A stretch of 64,000 nt of DNA from CAWJEL01 sp964647255 (GTDB lineage Bacteria > Chloroflexota > Anaerolineae > CG2-30-64-16), in contig CAZYGI010000014.1 in the NCBI GenBank assembly GCA_964647255.1, positions 1 through 64,000 of the forward strand. Direction: 5' to 3'. Position 1 is the stretch's first letter. Every line of letters begins with the position of its first letter. Below the pieces are notes generated by a model. It had not been told where the DNA came from, searched no databases, and was given only the letters and a program-made list of their open reading frames with translations. Of the stretch, positions 49,022 through 56,602 are shown piece after piece. Both the position numbers and the translations under genes were made by a program.

Positions 49022-51271
49022 ATGCCGGGCGCCCGCACAACATCTGAAAGCACAGAATCAACCTATCTAGACTTTGAGGTCGAGATAGGCCCCGGCCAGG
49101 GCCGCGAGTACCCGGTCAGCGTGCTCCGCGCGCCGTCTGGCGAAGCGCGCGGTGTGCTGCATTTTCCTTACGATGAGCTGACCCTTGAGAGCCGCCTGAA
49201 AGATATCCAAATCGCGCTCCTGCTGCCCGCCGAGCCGCGCCGCCGGCTCCCCACCGCGGAAGAACAACCCGTCCAGCGCTTCGGCCAGGATCTGTTCGAT
49301 GCATTGCTGGCCGGGGAGATCCGCAGCGCCTACGACATCAGTTGGCGGGAGGCCGAGGCACAAGGCAAAGGGCTGCGGGTGAAGCTGCGCGTGCAGTCGC
49401 CCGCCCTGGCCGGCCTGCCGTGGGAGTTCCTCTACGACGCGCGCGAGGGCGAATACCTGTGCCTGATGAGCGACCGGCCGGTCGTGCGCTACATCGAGGC
49501 CGCGCAGCCAGTGCAGCCGGTGCAGATCACGCCGCCGCTGCGCATCCTGGGTATGATCGCCAGCCCGACCGGGTTGCGAGAACTGAATGTGGAGCAAGAG
49601 AAGCTCCGGTTGATGAAGGCCACCGAGCGGTTGCAGGCCCAGGGCCTGGTGGAGGTGAAATGGCTGCCGGGGCAGACATGGCGCGATTTACAGCGCGCCA
49701 TGCGCAGCGGCCCCTGGCACATCTTCCACTTCGTGGGCCACGGCATGTTCGATCGGGTGCGCGACGAAGGCGTGATCGCTGTGGCGGATGATGCAGGCGA
49801 GTCGTACTCGCTGACTGCGACCGACCTCAGCCGGCTGCTGGCCGACCACAAGCCGCTGCGCCTGGTCTTGCTGAACGCGTGCGAGAGCGCGCGCGGGAGC
49901 AGCCAGGACCTTTTTTCCAGCACCGCTTCGATCCTGGTGCGCCGCGGCATCCCGGCCGTGGTGGCCATGCAATATCCGATCACCGATCACGCCGCGGTGG
50001 AATTTGCCCGGAGCTTCTACGAATCGCTGGCCGACGGGTTGCCGGCCGACGCGGCGGTGTCCGAGGCGCGCAAGGCCGTCAGCATCGCGGCCGCCGGCTC
50101 CGTCGAATGGGCCACCCCGGTGCTCTTCCTGCACGCCTCCGACGGCCGGATCTTCGACCTGGCCGCGCTGCCCCCCGCCGCGCCGGAACCTGCGCCGCCC
50201 AAACCCGCGCCGCCGGAACCCGAGCCACAGAAGCCTGAACCGACGCAAAAAGAGAAGCCGTCCGAGGCGCCGGCAACTCAAGACCGACCGGCCACGCTGC
50301 CGCCAGCGACCACAGGGACGCCCACTGAGAAGGCAGTCCGGCCAAAAAGCAAGCCCAAGACCACCACCAAATCACCGCCAGAGAAGAGCGGCGCAGCGGT
50401 CTTGTCCACGGCGGACGGCAGCTCCAAATCCGGGGCGCCTGCCGCGCCCGCGCCGAAAGTTCCGCACGAGCCCGCGCCGCAGAAGTTGCTCTCGCGGCTC
50501 AGCCTCGGCCTCACTGTGCAGCCCCTCAGCGTGGCGGAAGGCGGTGCGGTCACCTGGACGCTCACCGTCGTCAACTCGGGGGAGGACGATCTCCATGCGG
50601 TGGAGGTCAAGATCGGGACGTTTTCGCTGGGCACGTTGGCGCTGGCGGCAGGGGAAGCGCAACAGATGACCGGCTCGGCCACGGTGGAAGGTGCGAACCC
50701 GATCGTGCTGCACTTCACGGCGGCCGGGCTGAACTCGCTGGGCCAGGCGGTGCGGGCCGAGGTGCAGCAAGCCATCACGGTGCGGCCGCGGCCCAAGCCG
50801 CCTGTTACACCGCCGCAACCGCCCGTCACGCCGCCGAAGTTTACCGCGCCGGCGCCGGAAGCGCTCGCTGCGCTCTTGCAGAAGTTCAAGCGCAGCGGTC
50901 TCGACCTCGCACCCAACATCCCGCCCGCGAAGCTACAGAAGGCGCTAAACGAGAGCCAGGCGCCCCGGGGCGAGACCGCGCTGGCGCTCATCGAAGGGGC
51001 CTACTTCGGCTGGTATAGCTGTCTGGTGTTCGGTGCGCGCGGCATCTACTACTGCAACCCGCGGAACGTCCTGGGCGGACAGCCCGGGCCGGGCGCGGTG
51101 CCCTATGCCGACTTTCCCGTCTGCGAGTTCAAGGCGGACGGTTGGCACATGCGGGTCAGCCTGCACGCCGGGAAATTCCTGGATGTCCGCCAGATCGCCA
51201 TGGCCGGCATATCGCCGGATCTGGTTGCCGAAATGTTGAACGGCATCAAAAAGCTGGCACCAGCCCGGTGA
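49022..51271 (+). CDS. CHAT-domain caspase-like protein
   Basis: A 749-residue protein without signal peptide, GGAGG 6 bases before the ATG. Residues about 40-150 are an N-terminal beta-rich domain; about 150-380 are a CHAT peptidase-like domain with the candidate catalytic His240 (FHFVGHG) and Cys287 (LLNACESA). A 100-residue Pro/Lys-rich linker follows, then a CARDB/Ig-like domain (about 495-600) and a C-terminal domain (about 620-749, GAYFGWYSCLVFGARGIYYC) that I cannot name. Both catalytic residues are present. CHAT proteins cut protein partners on activation, in defence or cell-death systems among others. It is followed 36 bases later by a small membrane protein. Confidence 0.85.
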   Translation: MPGARTTSESTESTYLDFEVEIGPGQGREYPVSVLRAPSGEARGVLHFPYDELTLESRLKDIQIALLLPAEPRRRLPTAEEQPVQRFGQDLFDALLAGEIRSAYDISWREAEAQGKGLRVKLRVQSPALAGLPWEFLYDAREGEYLCLMSDRPVVRYIEAAQPVQPVQITPPLRILGMIASPTGLRELNVEQEKLRLMKATERLQAQGLVEVKWLPGQTWRDLQRAMRSGPWHIFHFVGHGMFDRVRDEGVIAVADDAGESYSLTATDLSRLLADHKPLRLVLLNACESARGSSQDLFSSTASILVRRGIPAVVAMQYPITDHAAVEFARSFYESLADGLPADAAVSEARKAVSIAAAGSVEWATPVLFLHASDGRIFDLAALPPAAPEPAPPKPAPPEPEPQKPEPTQKEKPSEAPATQDRPATLPPATTGTPTEKAVRPKSKPKTTTKSPPEKSGAAVLSTADGSSKSGAPAAPAPKVPHEPAPQKLLSRLSLGLTVQPLSVAEGGAVTWTLTVVNSGEDDLHAVEVKIGTFSLGTLALAAGEAQQMTGSATVEGANPIVLHFTAAGLNSLGQAVRAEVQQAITVRPRPKPPVTPPQPPVTPPKFTAPAPEALAALLQKFKRSGLDLAPNIPPAKLQKALNESQAPRGETALALIEGAYFGWYSCLVFGARGIYYCNPRNVLGGQPGPGAVPYADFPVCEFKADGWHMRVSLHAGKFLDVRQIAMAGISPDLVAEMLNGIKKLAPAR

Positions 51272-51307
51272 GCGCATAGCCAAAACACAGAGGAGATCGA
51301 GATATCC

Positions 51308-51496
51308 ATGGCCCGTCGTCGAGGCACAACCGCAGCGATCACGCTCGCCGTGCTGATCGCTTTCTGGCTGATCTGGTCGAAGCTGCGCATCGTGGTGTGG
51401 GTGCAAGCGTCGTTCTGGCAGATCCTGCTTCTGATGCTGATCCTCGCGGTCGCACTATTCCTGGGCATTGACTATCTGCTCAACCGGTCCAGGTGA
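51308..51496 (+). CDS. 62-residue two-helix membrane protein
   Basis: A small protein with a basic start (MARRRG), two membrane helices (about 8-28 and 34-55) and a basic end (LLNRSR). GAGGAGATCGAG lies upstream of the ATG. It sits 36 bases after the CHAT gene and 16 bases before aconitase X, probably one transcript. It could be the membrane partner of the CHAT protein, but nothing in the sequence proves this. No family is recognised. Confidence 0.7.
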   Translation: MARRRGTTAAITLAVLIAFWLIWSKLRIVVWVQASFWQILLLMLILAVALFLGIDYLLNRSR

Positions 51497-51512
51497 GAGG
51501 GAGCGGAGGAGC

Positions 51513-52817
51513 ATGGCTGAGCTGTATCTGACCGCCGAAGAACAGGCGATGCTGGCCGGCGCCGAGGGGCCTGGGGTCAAACGTGCGATGGAGATCGTGG
51601 TCGCGCTGGCGCGCATCTACGGCGCGGCTGACCTGGTCCCGGTGGTGCACGCCCAGATCGCAGGGGTGTCGTACAAGAACATCGGCGACGCCGGGGTGGA
51701 GTTCCTANNNNNNNNNNCGCGGGTGCGCGTGCCGGCCGCGCTCAATCCGATGGGGATGGAGCGCGGCAAGTGGCAGGCGTGGGGCATCCAGCCCGACTTT
51801 GCCGCGCCACAATTGAGCGTCATCGCGGCCTTCGAGAAAATGGGCGTCACGCCCACCCTGAGCTGCACGCCGTATCTCTTCCCCGGGCACACGCCGGTGC
51901 GTGGCGATGCGCTGGCCTGGGCTGAATCGAGCGCGGTCGCCTACGCCAACTCGGTCATCGGCGCGCACAGCAACCGGGAGGGCGGCCCCAGCGCCATTGC
52001 CGCGGCGATCGTCGGCCGCACCGCGCGCTACGGCTATCACCTGGACGAGAACCGGCGGGCGAACTGGATCGTGGAAGTGCGCTGCCCGGTGAAGTCTGTG
52101 GCCGATTTCGGCGCGCTGAGCTATGCGGTAGGCAAGGCGGTGGGCAACGGCGTGCCGTGGTTCGACCTCACCCCGCCACTCCCTCTCCTGGCAGGAGAGG
52201 GGGAAATCGTCCTTCCCCTCGCAGGGGAGGGATTGGGGGCGAGGTCCGACCGCCTGAAGACGCTTGGCGCCGGGCTGGCCGCCTACGGCGCGGTCGCGCT
52301 CTACCACATTGCCGGCGTCACCCCGGAGGCGCGCGACCTGGGCGAGCGGCTCATCCGGCCCGACGCGCGGCGGCTGGTGATCGAAAGCCTGGACGAGGCC
52401 TACCGCGTCATGGACGCCGACCCCGACCTGCGTCAGATTGACCTCGTCACTGTCGGCTGCCCGCACGCCAGCCTGACCGAGATCGAATCGGTTGCTGACT
52501 ATCTGCGGGGCAAGCGGCTGGCGACGCGGCTGTGGGTCACCACGGGCGAGCTCACCCGCCGGGCCGCGGCCGAGCTGGGCTACGTTCAAACCATTGAAGC
52601 TGCGGGCGGCGAGGTCGTCGCCGACACCTGTGCCGTCGTCGCGCCGATGCGGATGCTGGACGTCCGCAGCATGGCGACCAACGCCGGCAAGATGGCCTGC
52701 TACGCGCCGATGCACAGCGGCGTCAAGATGCGTTTCGGCGATCTGGAGACGTGCCTGGATGCGGCAGTGACGGGGGAGTGGCGCGGGGCCGCGGGGAGCG
52801 TAGAGCGGGGAGCGTAG
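51513..52817 (+). CDS. Aconitase X catalytic (DUF521) large subunit, with inserted element and assembly gap
   Basis: Start at the ATG at 51513 (GGAGG upstream). The 434-residue frame matches AcnX/DUF521: MAELYLTAEEQAMLAGAEG, SYKNIGDAGVEFL, TPYLFPGHTPVRGDALAWAES, HSNREGGPSAIAAAI, GVTPEARDL and VADTCAVVAPM. Known relatives dehydrate mevalonate-5-phosphate or cis-3-hydroxyproline. The separate small swivel subunit (DUF126) is not seen nearby. Residues about 218-245 (TPPLPLLAGEGEIVLPL and following) are foreign and encoded by a palindromic element. A 10-N gap (51708-51717) interrupts the N-terminal third. The end VERGA is made from heptad repeat. Confidence 0.85.
   Translation: MAELYLTAEEQAMLAGAEGPGVKRAMEIVVALARIYGAADLVPVVHAQIAGVSYKNIGDAGVEFLXXXXRVRVPAALNPMGMERGKWQAWGIQPDFAAPQLSVIAAFEKMGVTPTLSCTPYLFPGHTPVRGDALAWAESSAVAYANSVIGAHSNREGGPSAIAAAIVGRTARYGYHLDENRRANWIVEVRCPVKSVADFGALSYAVGKAVGNGVPWFDLTPPLPLLAGEGEIVLPLAGEGLGARSDRLKTLGAGLAAYGAVALYHIAGVTPEARDLGERLIRPDARRLVIESLDEAYRVMDADPDLRQIDLVTVGCPHASLTEIESVADYLRGKRLATRLWVTTGELTRRAAAELGYVQTIEAAGGEVVADTCAVVAPMRMLDVRSMATNAGKMACYAPMHSGVKMRFGDLETCLDAAVTGEWRGAAGSVERGA
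51708..51717. other. Assembly gap of 10 N
   Basis: Ten unresolved bases inside the aconitase X gene. The frame is the same on both sides if the length is exactly 10, but family comparison suggests that more residues belong here than the three or four the gap allows, so the 10 is probably a placeholder. Confidence 0.95.
52164..52246. repeat. Palindromic element inserted in the aconitase X gene
   Basis: An 83-base block with nested inverted repeats: outer arms GACCTCACCCC and GGGGGCGAGGTC, and two inner palindromes (CCCTCTCCTGGCAGGAGAGGG and CTTCCCCTCGCAGGGGAGG). It is read in frame as a 27-residue Leu/Pro/Gly-rich stretch absent from the conserved family core. It resembles the CCCTCTCC-GGAGAGGG intergenic palindromes common in many high-GC genomes. 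Confidence 0.8.
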
Positions 52818-52862
52818 AGCGTGAAGCGGGGAGCGTAGAGCGTAGAGCGGGGAGCGGGGAGT
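52793..52862. repeat. Heptad repeat GNRGAGC at the end of the aconitase X gene
   Basis: Ten consecutive 7-base units alternating GTAGAGC and GGGGAGC. The first three supply the codons for the last residues (SVERGA) and the TAG stop of the aconitase X gene. The rest lie in the gap before the mutarotase. Confidence 0.92.
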
Positions 52863-52986
52863 GTACGGATAGCCAGGGAAGAGAGTTGTTTGTGGTCGTC
52901 GTCCGAAACGGTAACAAGACAAGCGCTATGAGCCTGCGGGAGAGCCCGCGTCATGGATACCAGATAGGGTGTGAAAGGAACCCAAC

Positions 52987-53859
52987 ATGAGTCCTAAAGC
53001 CAGCACCCACCTCATCGCCATCGCCCCCGGTGCGGGCGAGCTGCCAAAACTGACACTTATCGCCCCCGATGGGGCGCGGGCGGAAATCTACCGCCACGGC
53101 GCGCACGTGACGTCGTGGGTCCCAGCGGGCGGCCCAACGGGCGGTGACGAACGCCTGTTCCTCAGTCAGAAGTCAGCCTTTCGCGCCGGTGCGCCGATCC
53201 GCGGCGGCATTCCGGTGGTGTTCCCGCAGTTTGGCCCGGGTGCCCTGCCCTTGCACGGCCTGGTGCGCACGATGCCGTGGGAGTTTGCCCGCGCGGGCGT
53301 TGTCGGGCAGGGCGCGACCGCAACCCTCTGCGCGCGCGACACCGAGGACACCCGGCGCCAGTGGCCGCACGCCTTCCGGGCCGAGCTGACCGTCGCGATC
53401 GTCGGGAAGCAGTTCGCCGCGACGCTCGCCGTGACCAACTCCGGGGCTGAACCGTTCACCTTCACGACCTCGTTCCATACCTATCTCGCTGTCACCGGTC
53501 TCTCCGCCACCCGCGTCGAGGGGCTGGAGGGCCTGCGGTATCGCGACGCGGCGGCCGGCGGGGTCGAAGTGACGGAGACCGCCCCACAGGTTGACTTCAC
53601 GGGCGAAGTGAACCGGATCTACTTCGACGCACCGGCCGAGGTGCTCATGATCGAGGCGGGTCGGACCACCGCCATCCGCAAAGCGGGCTTCACCGATACC
53701 GTCGTGTGGAACCCGGCCGCGGCCAAGTGCGCGACCATGGCTGATCTGGAGCCGGACGACTACTTGCGGTTCATCTGCGTCGAGGCGGCGACTGTCGGTG
53801 CGCCGGTGAGCCTGGCGCCGGGCGAACGTTGGGAGGGTTCACAAACACTGGCGGTCTGA
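52987..53859 (+). CDS. D-hexose-6-phosphate mutarotase-like (YeaD family), copy 1
   Basis: A 290-residue aldose-1-epimerase-superfamily protein of the YeaD type. Sugar-site features: the RGGIPVVFPQFG block (about 72-85), His in LHGLVRTMPWEFA (about 92), His in TTSFHTYLAV (about 160) and Glu/Asp in GFTDTVVWNPAAAK (about 240) and CVEAATV. It interconverts alpha and beta anomers of hexose-6-phosphates. It is 16 bases before a second copy and is probably in one transcript. The substrate may differ between the two. Confidence 0.9.
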   Translation: MSPKASTHLIAIAPGAGELPKLTLIAPDGARAEIYRHGAHVTSWVPAGGPTGGDERLFLSQKSAFRAGAPIRGGIPVVFPQFGPGALPLHGLVRTMPWEFARAGVVGQGATATLCARDTEDTRRQWPHAFRAELTVAIVGKQFAATLAVTNSGAEPFTFTTSFHTYLAVTGLSATRVEGLEGLRYRDAAAGGVEVTETAPQVDFTGEVNRIYFDAPAEVLMIEAGRTTAIRKAGFTDTVVWNPAAAKCATMADLEPDDYLRFICVEAATVGAPVSLAPGERWEGSQTLAV

Positions 53860-53875
53860 ACTTCGAGAGGAACAC

Positions 53876-54736
53876 ATGAAGAGAACCTGGGAACCCTTTT
53901 TCGCCATTGCTCCCGGCACGGGCGATCTGCCCAAGCTGACGCTCGTTGCCCCCGATGACGCTCGCGCTGAAATCTATCTCGACGGCGGCCATGTGACGTC
54001 GTGGATCCCAGTGGGTGACCGGGAACGCCTGTTCTTGAGCCGAAAGGCGGAGTTCCGCGCCGGTGCGGCGATCCGCGGGGGTGTGCCGGTCATCTTCCCG
54101 CAGTTCTCGGGATTGGGGCCGCTGCCCACACACGGGTTTGGCCGCGTGACGCCCTGGGACTTCGCCGGCGCGGCGGTCACTGGAGCGGAGGCGACAGCGA
54201 CTTTCCACCTCCATGACACGGAGAAGACCCGCCAGCTCTGGCCGCACATCTTCCAGGCCGAACTGACGATCGCCATCGGTGGGCGGCAGTTAGCCCTGAC
54301 GCTCGCCGTGACCAATACCGACGCCATGCCGTTCAGCTTCACTGCCGCGCTGCACACCTACCTGGACGTGACCGACATCGCCGCGACCAGCGTCGAGGGC
54401 CTGGCCAGGCTGCGATATTTCGATAAGGCGGACGGTGGGGTCGAACGGCGCCAGGAGTCGCCGCAGGTGGGCTTCGCGGGCGAGGTAGATTCGATCTACT
54501 ACGACGCGCCCGGCGAGGTGCGCCTGGTCGAAGCAGGGCGGACCGCCGCCGTGCGGGCCACGGGCTTCACCGACGTCGTCATCTGGAACCCAGGTGCAGC
54601 AAAATGCGCGACCATACATGATCTGGAGCCGGATGACTATCGCCGGTTTGTCTGCATCGAGGCCGCGGCCATCGGCGCGCCGGTGAGCCTCGCGCCCGGC
54701 GCGCGCTGGGAAGGGGCGCAGACGATCGTCGCGTGA
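53876..54736 (+). CDS. D-hexose-6-phosphate mutarotase-like (YeaD family), copy 2
   Basis: A 286-residue tandem paralogue of the preceding gene with the same order of motifs (RGGVPVIFPQFS, THGFGRVTPWDF, AALHTYLDV, GFTDVVIWNPGAAK). The copies are clearly homologous but well diverged, so the duplication is old. GAGAGG-type site upstream of the ATG. It may serve a different sugar phosphate. Confidence 0.9.
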   Translation: MKRTWEPFFAIAPGTGDLPKLTLVAPDDARAEIYLDGGHVTSWIPVGDRERLFLSRKAEFRAGAAIRGGVPVIFPQFSGLGPLPTHGFGRVTPWDFAGAAVTGAEATATFHLHDTEKTRQLWPHIFQAELTIAIGGRQLALTLAVTNTDAMPFSFTAALHTYLDVTDIAATSVEGLARLRYFDKADGGVERRQESPQVGFAGEVDSIYYDAPGEVRLVEAGRTAAVRATGFTDVVIWNPGAAKCATIHDLEPDDYRRFVCIEAAAIGAPVSLAPGARWEGAQTIVA

Positions 54737-55076
54737 ACGGCCGGTCAGCGGCTCTGCCGCGCCAGAGGGTATCGGCGGCGCCGCGTAGCGTAGTCGTCGA
54801 GGCAAGGAGCGGCCGTGAAGCAGCACTGGGACCTTGCTGACACAGCAGATCGGCTCTTGCTGGAGGAGGCGTTGGGCCGCGCCATCGCTGCGCGGTTCGG
54901 CCTGAGATTCATGGGCTTGCTGGGGTGTCTCATCGAAGCCAAGCGCAGGGCCTCATCTCTGCCGTCCGGCCGATCGTGGACGATTTGATCGGCACGGTAG
55001 GCTGTTAGGTCAGCCGGCTGCTCAAGGGCGCGTTCTGCAGGCGGCGGATGAGTGCTGAAAAGGAGCGCAGAGGATA
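54737..55076. other. Gap region with one candidate small gene
   Basis: 340 bases between the second mutarotase and the B12-binding gene. I see no terminator or promoter of confidence. The only coding candidate is the 57-codon GTG frame listed separately. The end (55054-55076) carries two AGGAG/AGAGGA sites for the next gene. Confidence 0.6.
54815..54988 (+). CDS. Candidate 57-residue protein, low confidence
   Basis: A GTG start at 54815 with AAGGAG 6 bases upstream opens a 57-residue frame: an acidic amphipathic helix (LADTADRLLLEEALGRAIAARF) followed by a basic end (EAKRRASS). The composition is protein-like, but there is no homologue I recognise, and it may be a remnant of a longer gene or chance in GC-rich DNA. 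Confidence 0.3.
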   Translation: MKQHWDLADTADRLLLEEALGRAIAARFGLRFMGLLGCLIEAKRRASSLPSGRSWTI

Positions 55077-55475
55077 ATGATTGATCGCAAGATTCGTGTT
55101 TTGGTCGCCAAACCCGGCCTCGACGGCCACGACCGCGGCGCAAAAGTGGTCGCCCGCGCGCTGCGTGACGCCGGTATGGAGGTGATCTACACCGGCATCC
55201 GCCAGACGCCGGAGATGATCGTCGAGGCCGCGCTGCAAGAGGATGTGGATGTAGTGGGGCTGTCCATTCTTTCCGGAGCGCACATGGCCCTCTGCCCGCG
55301 CGTGATCGAGCTGTTGCGCGGCCAGGGGATGGACGACGTCGTCGTGCTGGTGGGCGGCATCATCCCTGACGACGATGTGGCGCCGCTGAAACAGCTCGGC
55401 GTCAAGGGCGTCTTCGGGCCGGGGACAAACACGGGGGATATTGTCGGGTTTATTCAAGGCCAGGTAGAGAAGTAG
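55077..55475 (+). CDS. Stand-alone B12-binding domain (methylmalonyl-CoA mutase C-terminal type)
   Basis: A 132-residue cobalamin-binding domain of the methylmalonyl-CoA mutase small-domain type. The cobalamin motif DGHDRGAKVVARALRDAG (residues about 16-33) gives the lower-axial His ligand. VGLSILSGAHMALCPRV and the GGIIPDDD block complete the fold. The large mutase subunit is not in this window. It is 47 bases upstream of MeaB, the mutase chaperone, so both serve a B12-dependent acyl-CoA mutase. Confidence 0.93.
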   Translation: MIDRKIRVLVAKPGLDGHDRGAKVVARALRDAGMEVIYTGIRQTPEMIVEAALQEDVDVVGLSILSGAHMALCPRVIELLRGQGMDDVVVLVGGIIPDDDVAPLKQLGVKGVFGPGTNTGDIVGFIQGQVEK

Positions 55476-55522
55476 ATGGGTAGACAAGGCGACCGGGACA
55501 TCACCGCCTTGTTTCCCAGCCC

Positions 55523-56602
55523 ATGAACTCGCTTATGCAGCAACCGAACGCATCCCTCGTCAAAGATCTGCTCGCCGGCAACCGCCGTGCGCTGGCCCGG
55601 ACGATCTCCCAGGTGGAGGATGGCGGGCCTGAGGCGTACGCGCTGCTGGCGGCGCTCTATCCCCACACCGGCCGCGGCCACGTGATCGGCATCACCGGCG
55701 CGCCGGGCACAGGCAAATCCACGCTGGTGAACGCGCTGGCGAAGCTATATCGGGCGGACGGCAAGACCGTGGGAGTGATCGCGGTGGATCCGTCCAGCCC
55801 CTTCTCCGGCGGCGCGCTGCTGGGCGACCGGGTGCGCATGCGCGATCTGGCGGGCGATCCCGGCGTCTTCATCCGCAGCATGGCGACACGCGGCAGCCTG
55901 GGCGGGCTGGCGCGCGCGACCGCGGATGTCATCCTTGTGCTGGATGCGGCCGGCTTCGACCGTATCCTGGTCGAGACGGTGGGCGTGGGCCAGGCCGAGG
56001 TGGACATCGCCAGCGCCGCTCACACCACCATCGTTGTGGAGGCGCCGGGCCTGGGCGATGAGGTGCAGGCGATCAAGGCCGGCGTGCTGGAGATCGCCGA
56101 TCTGTTCGCCGTCAACAAAGCCGATCGCGAGGGCGCCGATCACACCGTCATGGCGCTGCAGATGATGCAGGGGCTGGCGCCGGCCCGCCAGCATGCCCCA
56201 ACGCAAAGCCGGCCGGGGGATCGCGGCGCGCTGAAGGCCGGCGGACACCCACCCGAACCGGGCGTCCAGCCCAACGACGGTTGGCTGCCGCCGATCATCA
56301 AGACCGTTGCGGTGCGCAGCGATGGGGTGGCCCGACTGCGCGATTGGATCGAGGGTCACGCAGTCTATCTGGCCCAGACAGGGAGATGGCGCCAGCGCGA
56401 AACCATGCGAGCGGCGCAATTGCTGGATCATATCTTGCGCGATGGGCTGCTGAACACGTTGGTCGCGCACCTCCCCGCAGGCCGCTTGCCGGCGCTCGCC
56501 GAGTCGGTCGCCCGGCGTGAGAGCAATCCTTATACCGCGGCCGAGGAGCTCCAGGCCGATTTCTTGAAAGCCGTCGCCGATGCGCGCCACCTTACTCTAT
56601 AA
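55523..56602 (+). CDS. meaB: MeaB/ArgK-type GTPase, mutase chaperone
   Basis: A 359-residue G3E GTPase: P-loop GAPGTGKST (59-67), switch segment VDPSSPFSGGALLGDRVRM, Walker B VETVGVGQAE and the base-recognition NKAD motif (about 193). It loads and protects adenosylcobalamin in methylmalonyl-CoA or related mutases. Residues about 216-250 are an extra Pro/Gly-rich stretch between LAPA and WLPPIIKTVAV not usual for the family. It overlaps the lipid kinase gene by 23 bases. Confidence 0.93.
   Translation: MNSLMQQPNASLVKDLLAGNRRALARTISQVEDGGPEAYALLAALYPHTGRGHVIGITGAPGTGKSTLVNALAKLYRADGKTVGVIAVDPSSPFSGGALLGDRVRMRDLAGDPGVFIRSMATRGSLGGLARATADVILVLDAAGFDRILVETVGVGQAEVDIASAAHTTIVVEAPGLGDEVQAIKAGVLEIADLFAVNKADREGADHTVMALQMMQGLAPARQHAPTQSRPGDRGALKAGGHPPEPGVQPNDGWLPPIIKTVAVRSDGVARLRDWIEGHAVYLAQTGRWRQRETMRAAQLLDHILRDGLLNTLVAHLPAGRLPALAESVARRESNPYTAAEELQADFLKAVADARHLTL

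Noticed and set aside
3709..52862. CRISPR array at the repeat loci
   Set aside because: The repeats are 7-base units without spacers and no cas gene is present.
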